This document shows positions 31,761 to 44,200 of a stretch of DNA of 64,000 bases, in pieces. A program made the position numbers and the translations under genes. Positions within the stretch are counted from its first letter, which is position 1. Every line of letters begins with the position of its first letter. Origin of the DNA: Theristus sp. LFF4_11 (taxonomy: Eukaryota; Nematoda; Chromadorea; Monhysterida; Xyalidae); the NCBI GenBank assembly GCA_030248135.1, contig JASANC010001276.1:1-64000 (forward strand). Direction: 5' to 3'. Under the pieces are notes generated by a model, which saw only the letters and a program-made list of their open reading frames with translations, did not search any database and had not been told where the DNA came from.

Positions 31761-34700
31761 TGTTTTCTCCACTGTTCTGCTTTTTCCAGTTGATGATTTC
31801 TGTTTTCGAGAGAAAGTTCGTTCACGTGTTGCTGAAATTAAAATTGACTCTCGAAAAAATGCGCGTTTCGTTTCCATGCAACAAGGAAACCGTATGAATC
31901 TGCACTATTGCGGCTTCGCTAGAGGACTAAATTGCGAAAATACGAAATGCTTCCATGGAAACAGGAAGTGTGGCAACAGAAAGTACAAAAAGACTGGGGT
32001 TCAACAAACATTATATGTATTTTTTTCAGCTTTGCAAGATTATACTGGCTATTGTGCAAAATTATAAAGCTTTGTATAGATAGGCACCTGTATGTGGCTT
32101 CAGTGCATTAGCATTAAAAGCTGTAAAAAGATATTGAAAATGTTTATCTAGCAGTAGCAGTACGTAATTAAGCTTGGACTTTGTGGCTTATTGTATCTCA
32201 GATAAAAGCTATGTAAACCACAAACAAAAGTACAGCTGGGTAATCATGAGATTTCTGACATTTTCACACAGAAAAATCTGTTTCATAAAAAATGATACAA
32301 TTTCGTTGTAATGTGGATAATAACGTTAGTTACTGCAATGAAAAATGAAGTATTCCGTAAATCGCAACAGCATATATGTTTTCTGTTTTATCTACCACAT
32401 GAGAATTGCGATAAGGCGGGAAATTGTGGATAACATAAACTTTTGGGTTCGCATGTAAAGGTTTTGAAGACAAAATATTCCGGATGTGACCTTGATGGTG
32501 AGAAATAAACAACAAACTTTTATGTAAATCAGTTGAATCAATTTCTTTAAAGTTCAAATAAATTACAGTACACAATTCATGTTTAACTGTTATCAATTTT
32601 TCAGATTCTACAACTCAGTATGTGTGCAAACTTAGAAGGGAAACTAGTTTCAATCTTTATGTGGCAATTCAAAATCGTCTAAGTGACTCGGCCCTATTTG
32701 TGGACTCGGATGACTCTACTAATTTTGAATTCCCGCGTCATGCACGAAACTGTTTTCAATGCGCGCATTGAGTCTCGGGAACAAAATAAAAGATCATTAC
32801 ATAGAAATGTGTGCCAATTTTTTAACCCGATCGATTATTCGGCGTCTCCAGTCAGTTTTACTCAACTACAAACGTGTCCATGAACAATTAATTTTCTGAA
32901 AACAAGAAAAATCTTATGAAATAGCATTGACTTTTGGTTTTGAGTTCTTGTACATTAGTCAAGACTTAATGGCCGACTAAACATTGCAGCTTTTTTCAGG
33001 GTGCAAGGAGCGCGCGAAATTTGAATCAAAGAAAAAAGGCGTCCAGAAACCCGATTGTTTGTGAAAACAAAAACGTACGTTTTCATGAACACATTGTCCC
33101 GTCGATACAGTGAGACACACAGAGCCATGCTAATATGTACAAGCTAAGCCACCAGGCTTTTACGTTTCGCATACCTCGAGAACCAAGCAAGAGCCAAATC
33201 GATTCACTGCGTCACAAGCAAAGCGGGTGGGTAACATGCTTAACACAGGGGGGTGGAGGCAAGAGAGTTTGCTGGGCTTGTTATGGCTTTACGTACAGGG
33301 TGTGAGTCATATCTGTTAGCAAGACGCAATTGGTAAGGAACGTATGGCTTTTGGAAAAACGCCATAAAAGCTGCGGTTGTTGTTCGATCGCGTCTCCGCT
33401 CGCGTAGACGTTGAAATGAAAGTGGCGGGGGTGGAGCGTGTGGGTGTAGGGCTTGAAGGAGTTTCATCGCACGAAAATAGTAGCGCACATTTTTTACGAG
33501 CGGCAGCCCCCTTCCTCCGCTCTCTGCCGTCTATACTTTCAAGATAATAAAAAAAGTTGACATAGAGTTGTTGCATGCATTTGAGAGACTGTTTCAACTT
33601 CGGAAGTACTTGTAAATCGGGCTTGATGATGTCAGTGGACGTGTCTCCTACATTGAAGATTCTGTACAGTTGAACAATCGATTGAGCCGCACTAGTACAG
33701 GCAACCAGTGCAACAATAATCCTTGAAAATGTTCGTTGCCTTGGAAATAAACGCTGCCAGTCTATATATTTCCATTCGTCAAAAGAAAACTAACATGTAA
33801 ACACCCTGTATCTCAAGTGCACAGCTATAGCACATGCGCGTTGCGTGTGTCCCTCGCTAAACAGCCCAAACGTAAAATTTTGCATACAGCGCGCGTACAC
33901 AGCCGAGTCTCTGTTTTCAAATACAATTTTTCAATGCAGTTCATTTCAGTTCAACCATCCCAGCATCACTTTCATTGTGCCCTTCTTTGCTCGTTTTCTG
34001 TGATTTCAAAAATTATATCCACAGGCATTAATACATCATCAATTACAATTTGCTCGCGTTTTTTTTAAACAAACAGCAGCGTCTGTTTACTGCACCACAA
34101 AGTTTATAAACTTGAGCTCGTATAAAGGCTTTTTTTTCGGCGTGTTGTTTCCAGAAATAGGATATTCATCAGCATGTGATGCTGGCGCATACTTGTTGCT
34201 GGCCATGTGTTTTCTGTGTGTGCTTTGAATTTCGATGTTTTGAAAGTATTCCGTTGTGTGCTGTAAGCAGGTCCTGCTGAAGACGCCTCGCCCGTCGCCC
34301 GTCGCCGTTGGGTGACCTGACCTCTCTGCTTTCGCATTTTTTTTCGCGTGCACGTGCACGTTCAAACTTTTGTCAAAACTTGTGGTTTTTTTTTGTTGTT
34401 GAAAACCTTCATTATGATAATTAATTTCTGACACGGACGGTAATCATCGCTAAGCAACGCTTATCATAAACCCACAACAAACGCGCGTTTCGAGATACCA
34501 CGAGGTTTCGTAATCGGCTGTTGCATTTTCAGTGCTGTTTACAAGAGCTCGCATTTAACAACGGTCAAATCCGCTTTTCTGTGTGTTTCGCCTCCATTGT
34601 TATTTCGCCGTAACTCGAACCGTGCAGAAAGTATATAGCTGTCAATAAAGTAAGCAGCGTAACAGCCGCTACGTGTGTTTTTAAGCTATGTGTGTTCCTC

Positions 34701-35139
34701 TGTGCTTGGCAATGTTGAAGCTGAGTTATGCGCACGTTATTTGTTGTGCGCTTGTAAAGACACGCTTTGAATTTCAAGCTCTGCGCCATGTTTTTATTCT
34801 TGTTTTCAGTTCAGGTTTTTCAAGCAGTCGAGCAGTTTTCTTTTTGCATGAACCTGTTAAAAGTTTCAATTGCGCTATTCTTTCAACCCAGTCAACTAAT
34901 TTTATGTTTTTTTTGGTTTCAGATTTGCAAGGATACTTGACACACGCAGACAAAAGGATTCTTTGAATCCCGTTCATTTTATCTCACTGCACAACCGATT
35001 ACGAACGCACGTGTTATAGATTGTACATGCTTTGTCGGTTCGTTCACACATACAATGCACATCACGAGTCAACAACTGTGTTTTCCAGTGACCTGCTGCG
35101 TCACATCTGAACAACAACACGACAATAATAATATATTGA
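31761..35139. other. Spacer between divergent genes GS-C and PKI
   Basis: Repeat E at about 32,640-32,800. A GC-richer stretch at about 33,240-33,530 has no convincing frame. CA-rich and T-rich runs elsewhere. Promoters of GS-C (minus) and PKI (plus) must lie at its two ends, but I cannot define them. Confidence 0.45.
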
Positions 35140-35508
35140 ATGGTCGCCAACAGTAACGACAACAACAATAACAGTTTCGTAAACGCCTTCGATTCAGCCG
35201 ACAATTATCACAGTAATATTAGTATCAATAATTTCGAGCAACTTCTTGGAATAATGGGCGAAGCGGAGGTGGTCGCCCAGGCAGAGGACGTGGTCGCGTT
35301 CGCGCATTCGTCTCGCACCGGACGGCGCAACGCGCTGCCGCACATCGAGCCCGCACAGTTGCCGGAGGCTTCCACGGCGGCCGATCTCGCGAACGACATG
35401 AGCAAGCTGACGACGAACAACGACACAAACGCCGGCGGCACGCGCGCTGGTCGGTCACAAACTCACCAAATGTGTATAGACCTATTTTTTTTAAACGTGT
35501 CCCACTAA
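35140..35508 (+). CDS. PKI: cAMP-dependent protein kinase inhibitor (PKI)
   Basis: The frame contains VVAFAHSSRTGRRNALPHIE, which matches the PKI inhibitory segment: an aromatic anchor followed by the pseudosubstrate RTGRRNA, where Ala replaces the phosphorylated Ser. A segment AADLANDMSKL about 20 residues later sits where the family has its leucine-rich nuclear export signal. PKI binds the free catalytic subunit of PKA in the nucleus, blocks it and helps export it (family knowledge). The start could be 35,140 or the second ATG at 35,254 (MGEAEVVAQAED), which fits the small size of the family better. The coding end is uncertain. Either a donor G|GTCGGT at 35,449 leads to an exon I have not found, or the frame runs on to a stop at 35,508 inside a MITE-1 copy. 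The Asn-rich first part may be untranslated. Confidence 0.85.
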   Translation: MVANSNDNNNNSFVNAFDSADNYHSNISINNFEQLLGIMGEAEVVAQAEDVVAFAHSSRTGRRNALPHIEPAQLPEASTAADLANDMSKLTTNNDTNAGGTRAGRSQTHQMCIDLFFLNVSH

Positions 35509-35713
35509 AATGACGTCATGTACCGCTAAACATGCGCTTGTCGTTCACAGCAAACCAGACTTTCCGTATAGCCGATTTCTTCCCGCAAACAAATGGTGAA
35601 TGTCGAATCAGTCACACCAAACTGACATTTTAGTGCCTGTATTTTGACAAACGGGCGTTTTAAAAGCAAATGACGTCAGTTTAGTCCGGACACGTTTGAA
35701 TAAATTCACAATA
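35474..35713 (-). mobile_element. MITE-1 copy 6, at the end of the PKI frame
   Basis: Inverted relative to copy 1. It begins GTATAGACCTATTTTTTTTA and ends near ATAAATTCACAATA. Both TGACGTCA octamers are kept. It supplies the stop codon at 35,506-35,508 if the PKI frame is not spliced before it. Confidence 0.88.
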
Positions 35714-38216
35714 TACAATCGCACTCGAAATTATAGACAATCAGATGGTTGGTTTTGGCACGTGATGCGTGCGCTGCTGTGCGAGGGCGGAGTCTGTCCA
35801 GCACTGAAAATATGCATCGCACGTGATCACTAACCAATCAGCTGATTGTCTATAATAGACGTTCGACTATATCTGTGTGTCCGGTGTCCCGTCCGCCTGG
35901 GCGTGTCCTGTGTGGTGTCCAGTCCCGCGTGGTCTCCCGGAAAGAAGGGGTTGGTAACACCAGACTCGTTTCCGGGACTCGGACGCACAACGCATGACAT
36001 CCAGTGGGACAGGACACGGGACACTTATTCGGACTCTTTTTCAACTGTTTTTTTTGAAGTCTTGAACTTGACTGAAGTCCTATCTGGACTGAAGTCCTAC
36101 AATATGCACATATGTCACTGATATGGTGAAGTTTTGGTTGAATCAGTGTGTATGTATATCCCCACTTAATGAGGCACTTGTAGAGCTTCGGAATATGTAA
36201 AGTCCTCTACTGAAGTCCTGAACTGATGAACTTCATGATTGGTGAAGGGCAGGATTAGTTAGGATGGAAGAGCATAGTTTGTACAGCGATAATTTTTAGT
36301 TTAAAGGCTTAGTTAGTGAATTGGACTTGAAGTCCTGCTATTAAGTTTATTTAGGCTTGTGGTGGCCTTATGTGCAAAAGATAAATGATTGTGTATGAAT
36401 GCGTTTTTTCTGCGTTTGCAAGCTACGCGTCGCTAAATACTGCAATATGAATGCCCCTTTAATGTTTTTTTTCATTTCAGATAAATCTTCCGTGGGACAG
36501 TCGAATGCATCGACAAAATCGTCCTGACATGAGGTTTTTTGAATCAATCCAAAGCTTGAAAATTCTGATTCTAGATATTGGCAAAAAACATGCAAATTCT
36601 GGTTGTGATTGTTTGAGATTTTTTATGTGACTTCAAAATTGAATTCGGTTATAACTATACTGTGTATATGCTTATTTACTGTGCACACGTTTTACAACTA
36701 ATAAAAATACTTTTCGCTTTGCTGTGTACTTTTTGAACTCTGCTGATACTCATGGTGTATGTTTCTTATTTTTGTCATTGGTTAATGGTTACAGTTGTTT
36801 GTTGTTCAGGTTCATTGTGACATCCAAAATTTGAAAAAAAACAGATGCATTCAGAGCCGACTCAAAGTGTACGGAATGGCCGAGTAAGAATGGCCGAGCA
36901 AACATATGGCAGCTTTTCTCACGGTGCACAGAGCGCGCGAAATTTGAATGAAAAAAAGACGTTTCGTAATCCAATTCTGTGTCAAATTTGCCAGAACTTT
37001 GCTGACCGAAAAACGTTGGAAAGTAGGGAAAAAACATTTGCCAAAAATATCTAGATATGTCCCGCAAGCAAACGTTCACAGAATATACACGTTGTAGCAA
37101 TCTCGTCATCAGATGATAAGAACAGAAATAAAAACGCTTTACATATTTTATCAGTCCGTGTATACAAGGTTCGTATTCAGTGCAACGTTCAAGTCCAATC
37201 ATATTGTTCCGGTTTTGGATTGGAATAAAGTTTGCTCTCTCTGAAGCTACCAACTGTGCTGTGATAGGTGTCACTGTTTTTAGTCTTCACAGCGTAGTTT
37301 TTTCTGCGTCGATGGCGTTTTTTGTGTTTCTCGTCGTGTTTGCTTTGCTGTGAGTGTCTCGGTTCACTTCCATTTACAAGCAGCGCTGATAAAAAAGCAA
37401 CAGGCGAGACGTGTGTTACACACTTTGCAACGTTTGCCATGCGAATGAAAACGCGCATAAAACCGTTGCTTTCAGTTACCCTGTTTGTTACACTAGGAAG
37501 TCTGGGAGCAACGCTCAGAAAAAGCGGTTGTTTGAAAGGCTTGTTTTGTTCTACTGAAGTCAGATCAACGCGTTGTGGAGCTGATTCGATGTTTTTAATT
37601 GAGAGTTCAAATTTTGTGGTTTGATTTTGTGTAGGAGTATTATCTTTTCGTACGAAGGAGGCGTAGTAATGTTGAATGATGTGTGGAAAAGCCGCACACT
37701 GAAAAAATGTTTCGCGCCAGAGCGTAGTTCGAATATGAATTAAAATAAATTTTGTTTAGTGAGAAAACATTCTGACTGGTTTTTTCTCAATTTCTTGCAC
37801 GAATCTGTCGTCAGAACACGTTAAGTTTTTGCTCATTTAAAATTGCCGCGCAGCCATGAAACATTTTCTCTATCTGTGCGTGCAAACGCATATTGGGTCA
37901 CGTTTAATAAGAAAGATAATATACAGACGTGACCCAATGTCCCAGTTAGAAAAAGGAACAGCTTCTAAATCGCGCGCTGTGTTACCAATGATCTTAGCGC
38001 TTTCTCGATTCCGGTGGCTTCAGCTGCTTTCAATTCGAAAGGCAGCGAATTTGAAAGAATCTTTGATGAACAGGGGATTAGTACAGGGATACGCTGCAGC
38101 GCTCGACGCACTGATTGGCCCACTTGGTTCTGTGTATGCACAGCCAATCATGAGCGTAAATTTGATGCAACGCAAAAAGTCCAGGTAAAACTCTGCAAAA
38201 ACCCATAACCGCAAAA
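35714..38216. other. Spacer between PKI and the ABC transporter, with MITE-3 copy 2
   Basis: At about 35,718-35,872 is a palindromic MITE-3 (ATTATAGACAATCAG...CAGCTGATTGTCTATAAT). Next to it, 35,875-36,025, is an imperfect foldback with GTGTCC-rich arms. The rest is AT-rich. I see no gene, and the 5' untranslated part of the transporter probably lies just before 38,217. Confidence 0.5.
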
Positions 38217-41200
38217 ATGGCCGGTCTAATGGAACTGAATGACGCGTTGAAACGATCGGCGGACTCTTCTGATGAGGAGACCACGAATGTGCATCATCAT
38301 GACGCGCAGCACGTGAACGACGGTGATGGTGAGATCGACAACGACATGGTCGTCTACTCAAATGTGCCTGACCGGTTGGTTTACGATTGGTGTCTTGACT
38401 CTTGATAAATAAATTGATCGCTTTCTTGCTTTAAAAGTGTGCACTGCAAAAAAATCACTCTGTGTGTGTGCGTCAATTGATTGATTGGCTAAACTTGAGT
38501 TGAATGCGCTAATTGGGTAGCACGCACACTTGCCGAACAAAAAGTGTTCAGCAAAAAGTTTACCAAGTCGGTTGCCGCTTCTTTGCAATTTCTTGAGCCC
38601 CCGGCGCTGAGCGGGACAAATTGTGCAGATTTTTGTTGAGAACGTTTTCTCCGTGGCTTTTCGATCTTCGTCACGGTTAAGCGATTGAAGGTCTTTGATT
38701 GGTTTTACAAATGTACAAGCGTGATTTGTGACAAATTATTCCAGACACTCCAATGTTGAAAATCGGTCCACCCCACCCCCAGCAACTGGCTGGCGACGCT
38801 ATCAGCCAAGTTTGCGTCATTTATATCCGGTTCGACCATTCGCCAGGTTAGAAGCAAACAAGTTTTCTCGTGTTTTTTTTTAACTTGCAGCATTTTGCTG
38901 TGGACAAGCGAACAATGCGGAACGTTTAAGTTCAACGTCATCCAGTCAGTAGCTAAAACGAACAGACTGTAGTGAATTATGAAATCACCGGGCCAGAATA
39001 AAAATTTTGGAGAATAATGAATATTCATTGTTTTCAACGGGTGTCCGTGTGCGAAACAGGTCTCATTGTTTCATCGCACGGTTCCGTTGTTTCTGTTTCC
39101 AGCTATGACCCATCAAAGATCGACCAAGCCGGCCTTCTGTCGTACATCACCTACGCCTGGGTGTTCAGTTATCTCTGGTCGGCGTTCCGTGGTCTGATCA
39201 GACACGAACAGGCGTGGGCGATTTCGCACTACGACTCAACGGCAGTGAATGCTAGCCGGTAATGTATTGACTGTCGTGATTTTCGTCAAATGTTTCACAG
39301 CCCCCCCCCCCTCAAACAAACACACAGGCACACGTTGCAATACCACGTATGTTACACTTTGTCAATCTACGTATCAGATATTTCGTATATTTTTGCCCCG
39401 TAAGACGAACAAGGAAATGAAGTGCATGGTTTAGACAAAAAAGCAAGTCTGAAACTTTCAGACAAAAACCTTATGACAGGAAATTTGCCTGTAATTCGGA
39501 ATGTGATCCGCTGATTGGTCGATTCATAGAGTACATATTCAAGTTGAACCGTGTTCAATGTTTTCGCTCTTTAATCTCTATTTTGTCCATTTGTTGATCA
39601 CAGCATGGAGATCCTCTGGAAACAAGAGCAAACCGATCCCACCCGCCAACGGCCACCGTCGTTGTGGCGTGTCGTGATGCGCTTTTTTCGCACCAGATTG
39701 ATTCTGGCTTGCTTCGTCTTTCTGTTCTGTCTCGCATTCGGCTTTATCGGACCGGTTGGTTGATTTTTTTGTTCATGCGCTGTTTTTCATTCGTCACAAA
39801 ATTTCAATTGAGAATTTTTAGTGGCAATCGGGAAAACGTTGTCAAGCTGTCGTGGGAACAAATGTACGATAACTTTAGCTGGGTCAACAATCGGTTCTAT
39901 TGGCGCATTTTTTCTTTCTATTCTAGCGAGCTAATCGACTCAACGGAAACAAAACTAACATACTGTGAGTAATAGCATGGGAGGGAACGGGGAAAATTGC
40001 CAGCGCAAACTTTACGTTCGTGCAAGTTTGTGTCAAATTCGAAAGAACAGTTTCATCAGCATCGCATGATCGTCAGCAGTAGAGTCATCGAGTTTCAGGA
40101 CCAACGAGAAATACGTGATTGCAAGTGATGCGACCTACAAACAAAGAGAGGCTGAACAAAACAGCAGCTGTGGATGTGCGGTGTTGTTGAATGGAATTGT
40201 GGCACCAGTTTGAAAGCAAACACCAGCTTGTCAGATTTGAGTTTTCCACATTGTACACACACTGCGAATTGTTTTGGTTTGATTATTTTTCTCAGTCATC
40301 GGTAGTAAGAGACAATACCGACTAAACTGGGGAAAAATAGAAACTATTCGCTCAACCTTGAACAACGTTTCGCGTGTCACAAGAGCGACGCCGCCGACCG
40401 AGATGCCCACGCCGTCACATCGCAGTTTTTCCGCAAATTTCTTCGCGGTTTTGCGCAATTTCTCGTTCTCCGAGTCAGCATTCACCATAGCGTCCTCATT
40501 TTTGATCCAAAACTGTTCCGTCGTGTGCAGCGCACGAAACATGTACTTTGTCTGTTCAAGCAAATGAGATTGGATTTAGAATTGTATGATAATTACACAC
40601 CTGCAGTAGTTGCCTTGCTACTTGCTGATTGACTGATTTTGGATTGAATATAGCTGATATTATACAGTTTGAAAAAAAACCGAAATTTTAATAAAAAAAC
40701 CACCAAGAACAACAACCTGCTGATGAATCTCTGCCGGTAACACAGTGACGATGCCCAGAAACAGGGTGTTCACAACCAAGTATGTCAGTAAAAATGTCAC
40801 CATTTGATAGAGACGGACGCTCACAATCTTCACCACCAAAAACGCGATACAAATCGAGACTGGAACAGCAACGCAAACCAAAAGTAGCAGAAAGTTGCGG
40901 ATGACTTCGTCGAGATGTGCCACCAGACGAGACAGATTGATGTAGGCTGGTGAAACAAAAACAATCATCAAAGTTAGTTGCAATCATGCGTTCTAAAAGC
41001 GGCAGTCATAAAGCAGTGTTTAACAGCTACGCGTCACTAAAGACTGCTCCATGAATGTTCTTTTATGCTCTTGTGAAACGCGTCTCCAAACCGTGATAAT
41101 AGTTCGAGAGCAATTCGACCGTCCATGAATGGTCTGCGGAGCGACGCGAGCATTCTGCTTTCAAGAGGTTCGCAAATTCTCGGTACTCTTCGTAGCAGAT

Positions 41201-44200
41201 CGCAAGTAAACTGCCGAAATAAAGCGGTATGGAGTACAACAGCACGTGCATGATCAGTTCGCTGAGCATTATTGACATTTCCAAAATTAAGGAAGCAACT
41301 TTCGAGTTCGTCGGCGACTGCAGTTCAGCGGCGGAATTGACCGCCAGAAAACGCAACGTGTCGGTTTGCTCAAATCGTGGTTCGATTTTGTTACTTTCGT
41401 TGCAATGTCGATTTTCTCTGGCAGAATCAGTCGAGAATTCGGTCGCGTTTGAATTCAACGTGTAATTTTCGCGACTTTTTTCGTCGAGAATTGTTGTCAA
41501 ACGATTGTGAGTTTTGTAGACGACCGTGGCCAGATCCAGGACACTGAGAAGACTGCAGATGCACAGAAGCACATCGGTGGTGCGGTGTTTTCGTCGTTTA
41601 GTCGTGACGCGACATAACGATAATTGATGTAGGAAAAGTTCCAGTTGATCTGAAAAGCACGCTTCAACAGAAAAATTGTTTAGCACGGTGAAGTTCAGAG
41701 GGCAGTGGCGTCACGTCAAACAATAAAGGAATGGACAAAAAAATCAATCAGTCAATCACACCAACCGGACTTCTCGATCGAACTGACCGTCAGCACATAG
41801 CAAACGAGCAGCAACGTGATATGCGACGGTCCGAGAACGACGATGAACGAGAAAAAATTGAACTGGCTAAACAAGTCGCTGATGTCACGGAGTAAAGCAG
41901 CGAATCGAAATGTGACCAGCGCGACAATGACCAATGGTTGAAGTGTTCTGCGAAGTTTGCCGGCCGTTTTCGGCACTGAAAGACCGATGCAAACGAACAA
42001 CCGATGCAGCGGATGTGTTTGAGACGCAAGTGCTGAGCAGTGCGGATCGATCGTCGCCGCTGGCGGCACCCTTTGCGCGGTGATCGTCTTCGGGTATCCA
42101 GAAAGCTCAATTTGTCTGCTAAACGTAAAAACCGCAATACTGCAATATACCCATGAAATTCATCAACTTCTGTAGTTTATCGGCGTCCGTGGAGCAAAAA
42201 TACGTGACTCATACCGAAATTGGATTTACCATTCACCTCTAAAACTCTTTTTGTCAATCCTTGTGAAAGAAAGTTGACCACCAATTTGGAACTCACTTGT
42301 TTATGAGAGCGCTGCGCTGACCCACCATCGTTACAGTCGTTTCCAAATACATCGTAGCAGCGCAGACTGAAAGTCAGCCACGTGTTGTTTTCCTAATGCA
42401 GATGAATGTAAATTATAAAAAACAAAGACATCAAAATGAACCCACAGAAAGCGCAGGCCCTGGCTTTCCGGTTGCATACTAAACTGAAAATTGAGATACG
42501 CAGTTTCATCATTATTCATGTATTTTGCATGCCGTTGCATGTCGGGTCAAATAAACTTGGCATCAATCACCTGGGGAAATCAGCAGTATAATGTGCAAGT
42601 GGAAATTTTTAAGCGGCACGATTCATATGAAAGGTGGTTGCGAAAACAATTTGGGCTGTTGATTGATGTTGTGGATGAAGATAAACACAGACAAGGTGAA
42701 CAAAGTGAACAAGAGCTGACAGACCAAGATGGTTAGTTGGTTTACTCGCCGCTTAATTTTTATTGTTTTACTATTTAGTGTTTATTTCAGACATGTTTGG
42801 TTCGCGCGCTGGTCGCATACAATGAAGCTTCTGTCGTTGAACCGCAGGCATTGGCGTACGGTCTCTGGCTGGTCGCTGCGTTATTCATAGTTGAAATGTG
42901 CAGAGTGCTGTCGTACGGCGCCAGCTGGGCAATCAGTTATCGGTATTATCTATATTGCCTTAAAAAACCCGTGCGATCGGTGTGCTGGCTTCAAATAGTG
43001 CGCTAGCCGTCATGCGGTGCGCTGGCCGTCATGCGGTGCGCTTGCCGTCATGCGGTGCGCTGGCCGTCATGCGGTGCGCTGGCCGTCATGCGGTGCGCTG
43101 GCCGTCATGCGGTGCGCTGGCCGTCATGCGGTGCGCTGGCCGTCATGCGGTGCGCTGGCCGTCATGCGGTGCGCTGGCCGTCATGCGGTGCGCCAGCCGT
43201 CATGCGGTGCGCTGGCCGTCATGCGGTGCGCTGGTCGTCATGCGGTGCGCTGGCCGTCATGCGGTGCGCTGGCCGTCATGCGGTGCGCTGGCCGTCATGC
43301 GGTGCGCTGGCCGTCATGCGGTGCGCCAGCCGTCATGCGGTGCGCTGGCCGTCATGCGGTGCGCTGGCCGTCATGCGGTGCGCTGGCCGTCATGCGGTGC
43401 GCTGGCCGTCATGCGGTGCGCTGGCCGTCATGCGGTGCGCTGGCCGTCATGCGGTGCGCTGGCCGTCATGCGGTGCGCTGGCCGTCATGCGGTGCGCTGG
43501 CCGTCATGCGGTGCGCCAGCCGTCATGCGGTGCGCTGGCCGTCATGCGGTGCGCCAGCCGTCATGCGGTGCGCTGGCCGTCATGCGGTGCGCCAGCCGTC
43601 ATGCGGTGCGCTGGCCGTCATGCGGTGCGCTGGCCGTCATGCGGTGCGCTGGCCGTCATGCGGTGCGCTGGCCGTCATGCGGTGCGCCAGCCGTCATGCG
43701 GTGCGCTGGCCGTCATGCGGTGCGCTAGCCGTCGTGCGCTGGCCGTCATGCGGTGCGCTGGCCGTCATGCGGTGCGCTGGCCGTCATGCGGTGCGCTGGC
43801 CGTCATGCGGTGCGCTGGCCGTCATGCGGTGCGCTGGCCGTCATGCGGTGCGCTGGCCGTCATGCGGTGCGCTGGCCGTCATGCGGTGCGCTGGCCGTCA
43901 TGCGGTGCGCTGGCCGTCATGCGGGTGCGGTGCGCTGGCCGTCATGCGGTGCGCTGGCCGTCATGCGGTGCGCTGGCCGTCATGCGGTGCGCTGGCCGTC
44001 ATGCGGTGCGCTGGCCGTCATGCGGTGCGCTGGCCGTCATGCGGTGCGCTGGCCGTCATGCGGTGCGCTGGCCGTCATGCGGTGCGCTGGCCGGCAGGCG
44101 GGGCGCTGGCCGGCATGCGGTGCGCAGACCGTCAAGCGGTGCGCCGGCCGTCACGGGGCGGGCGCGCCGTCATGCGGTGCGCTGGCCGTCATGCGGTGCG

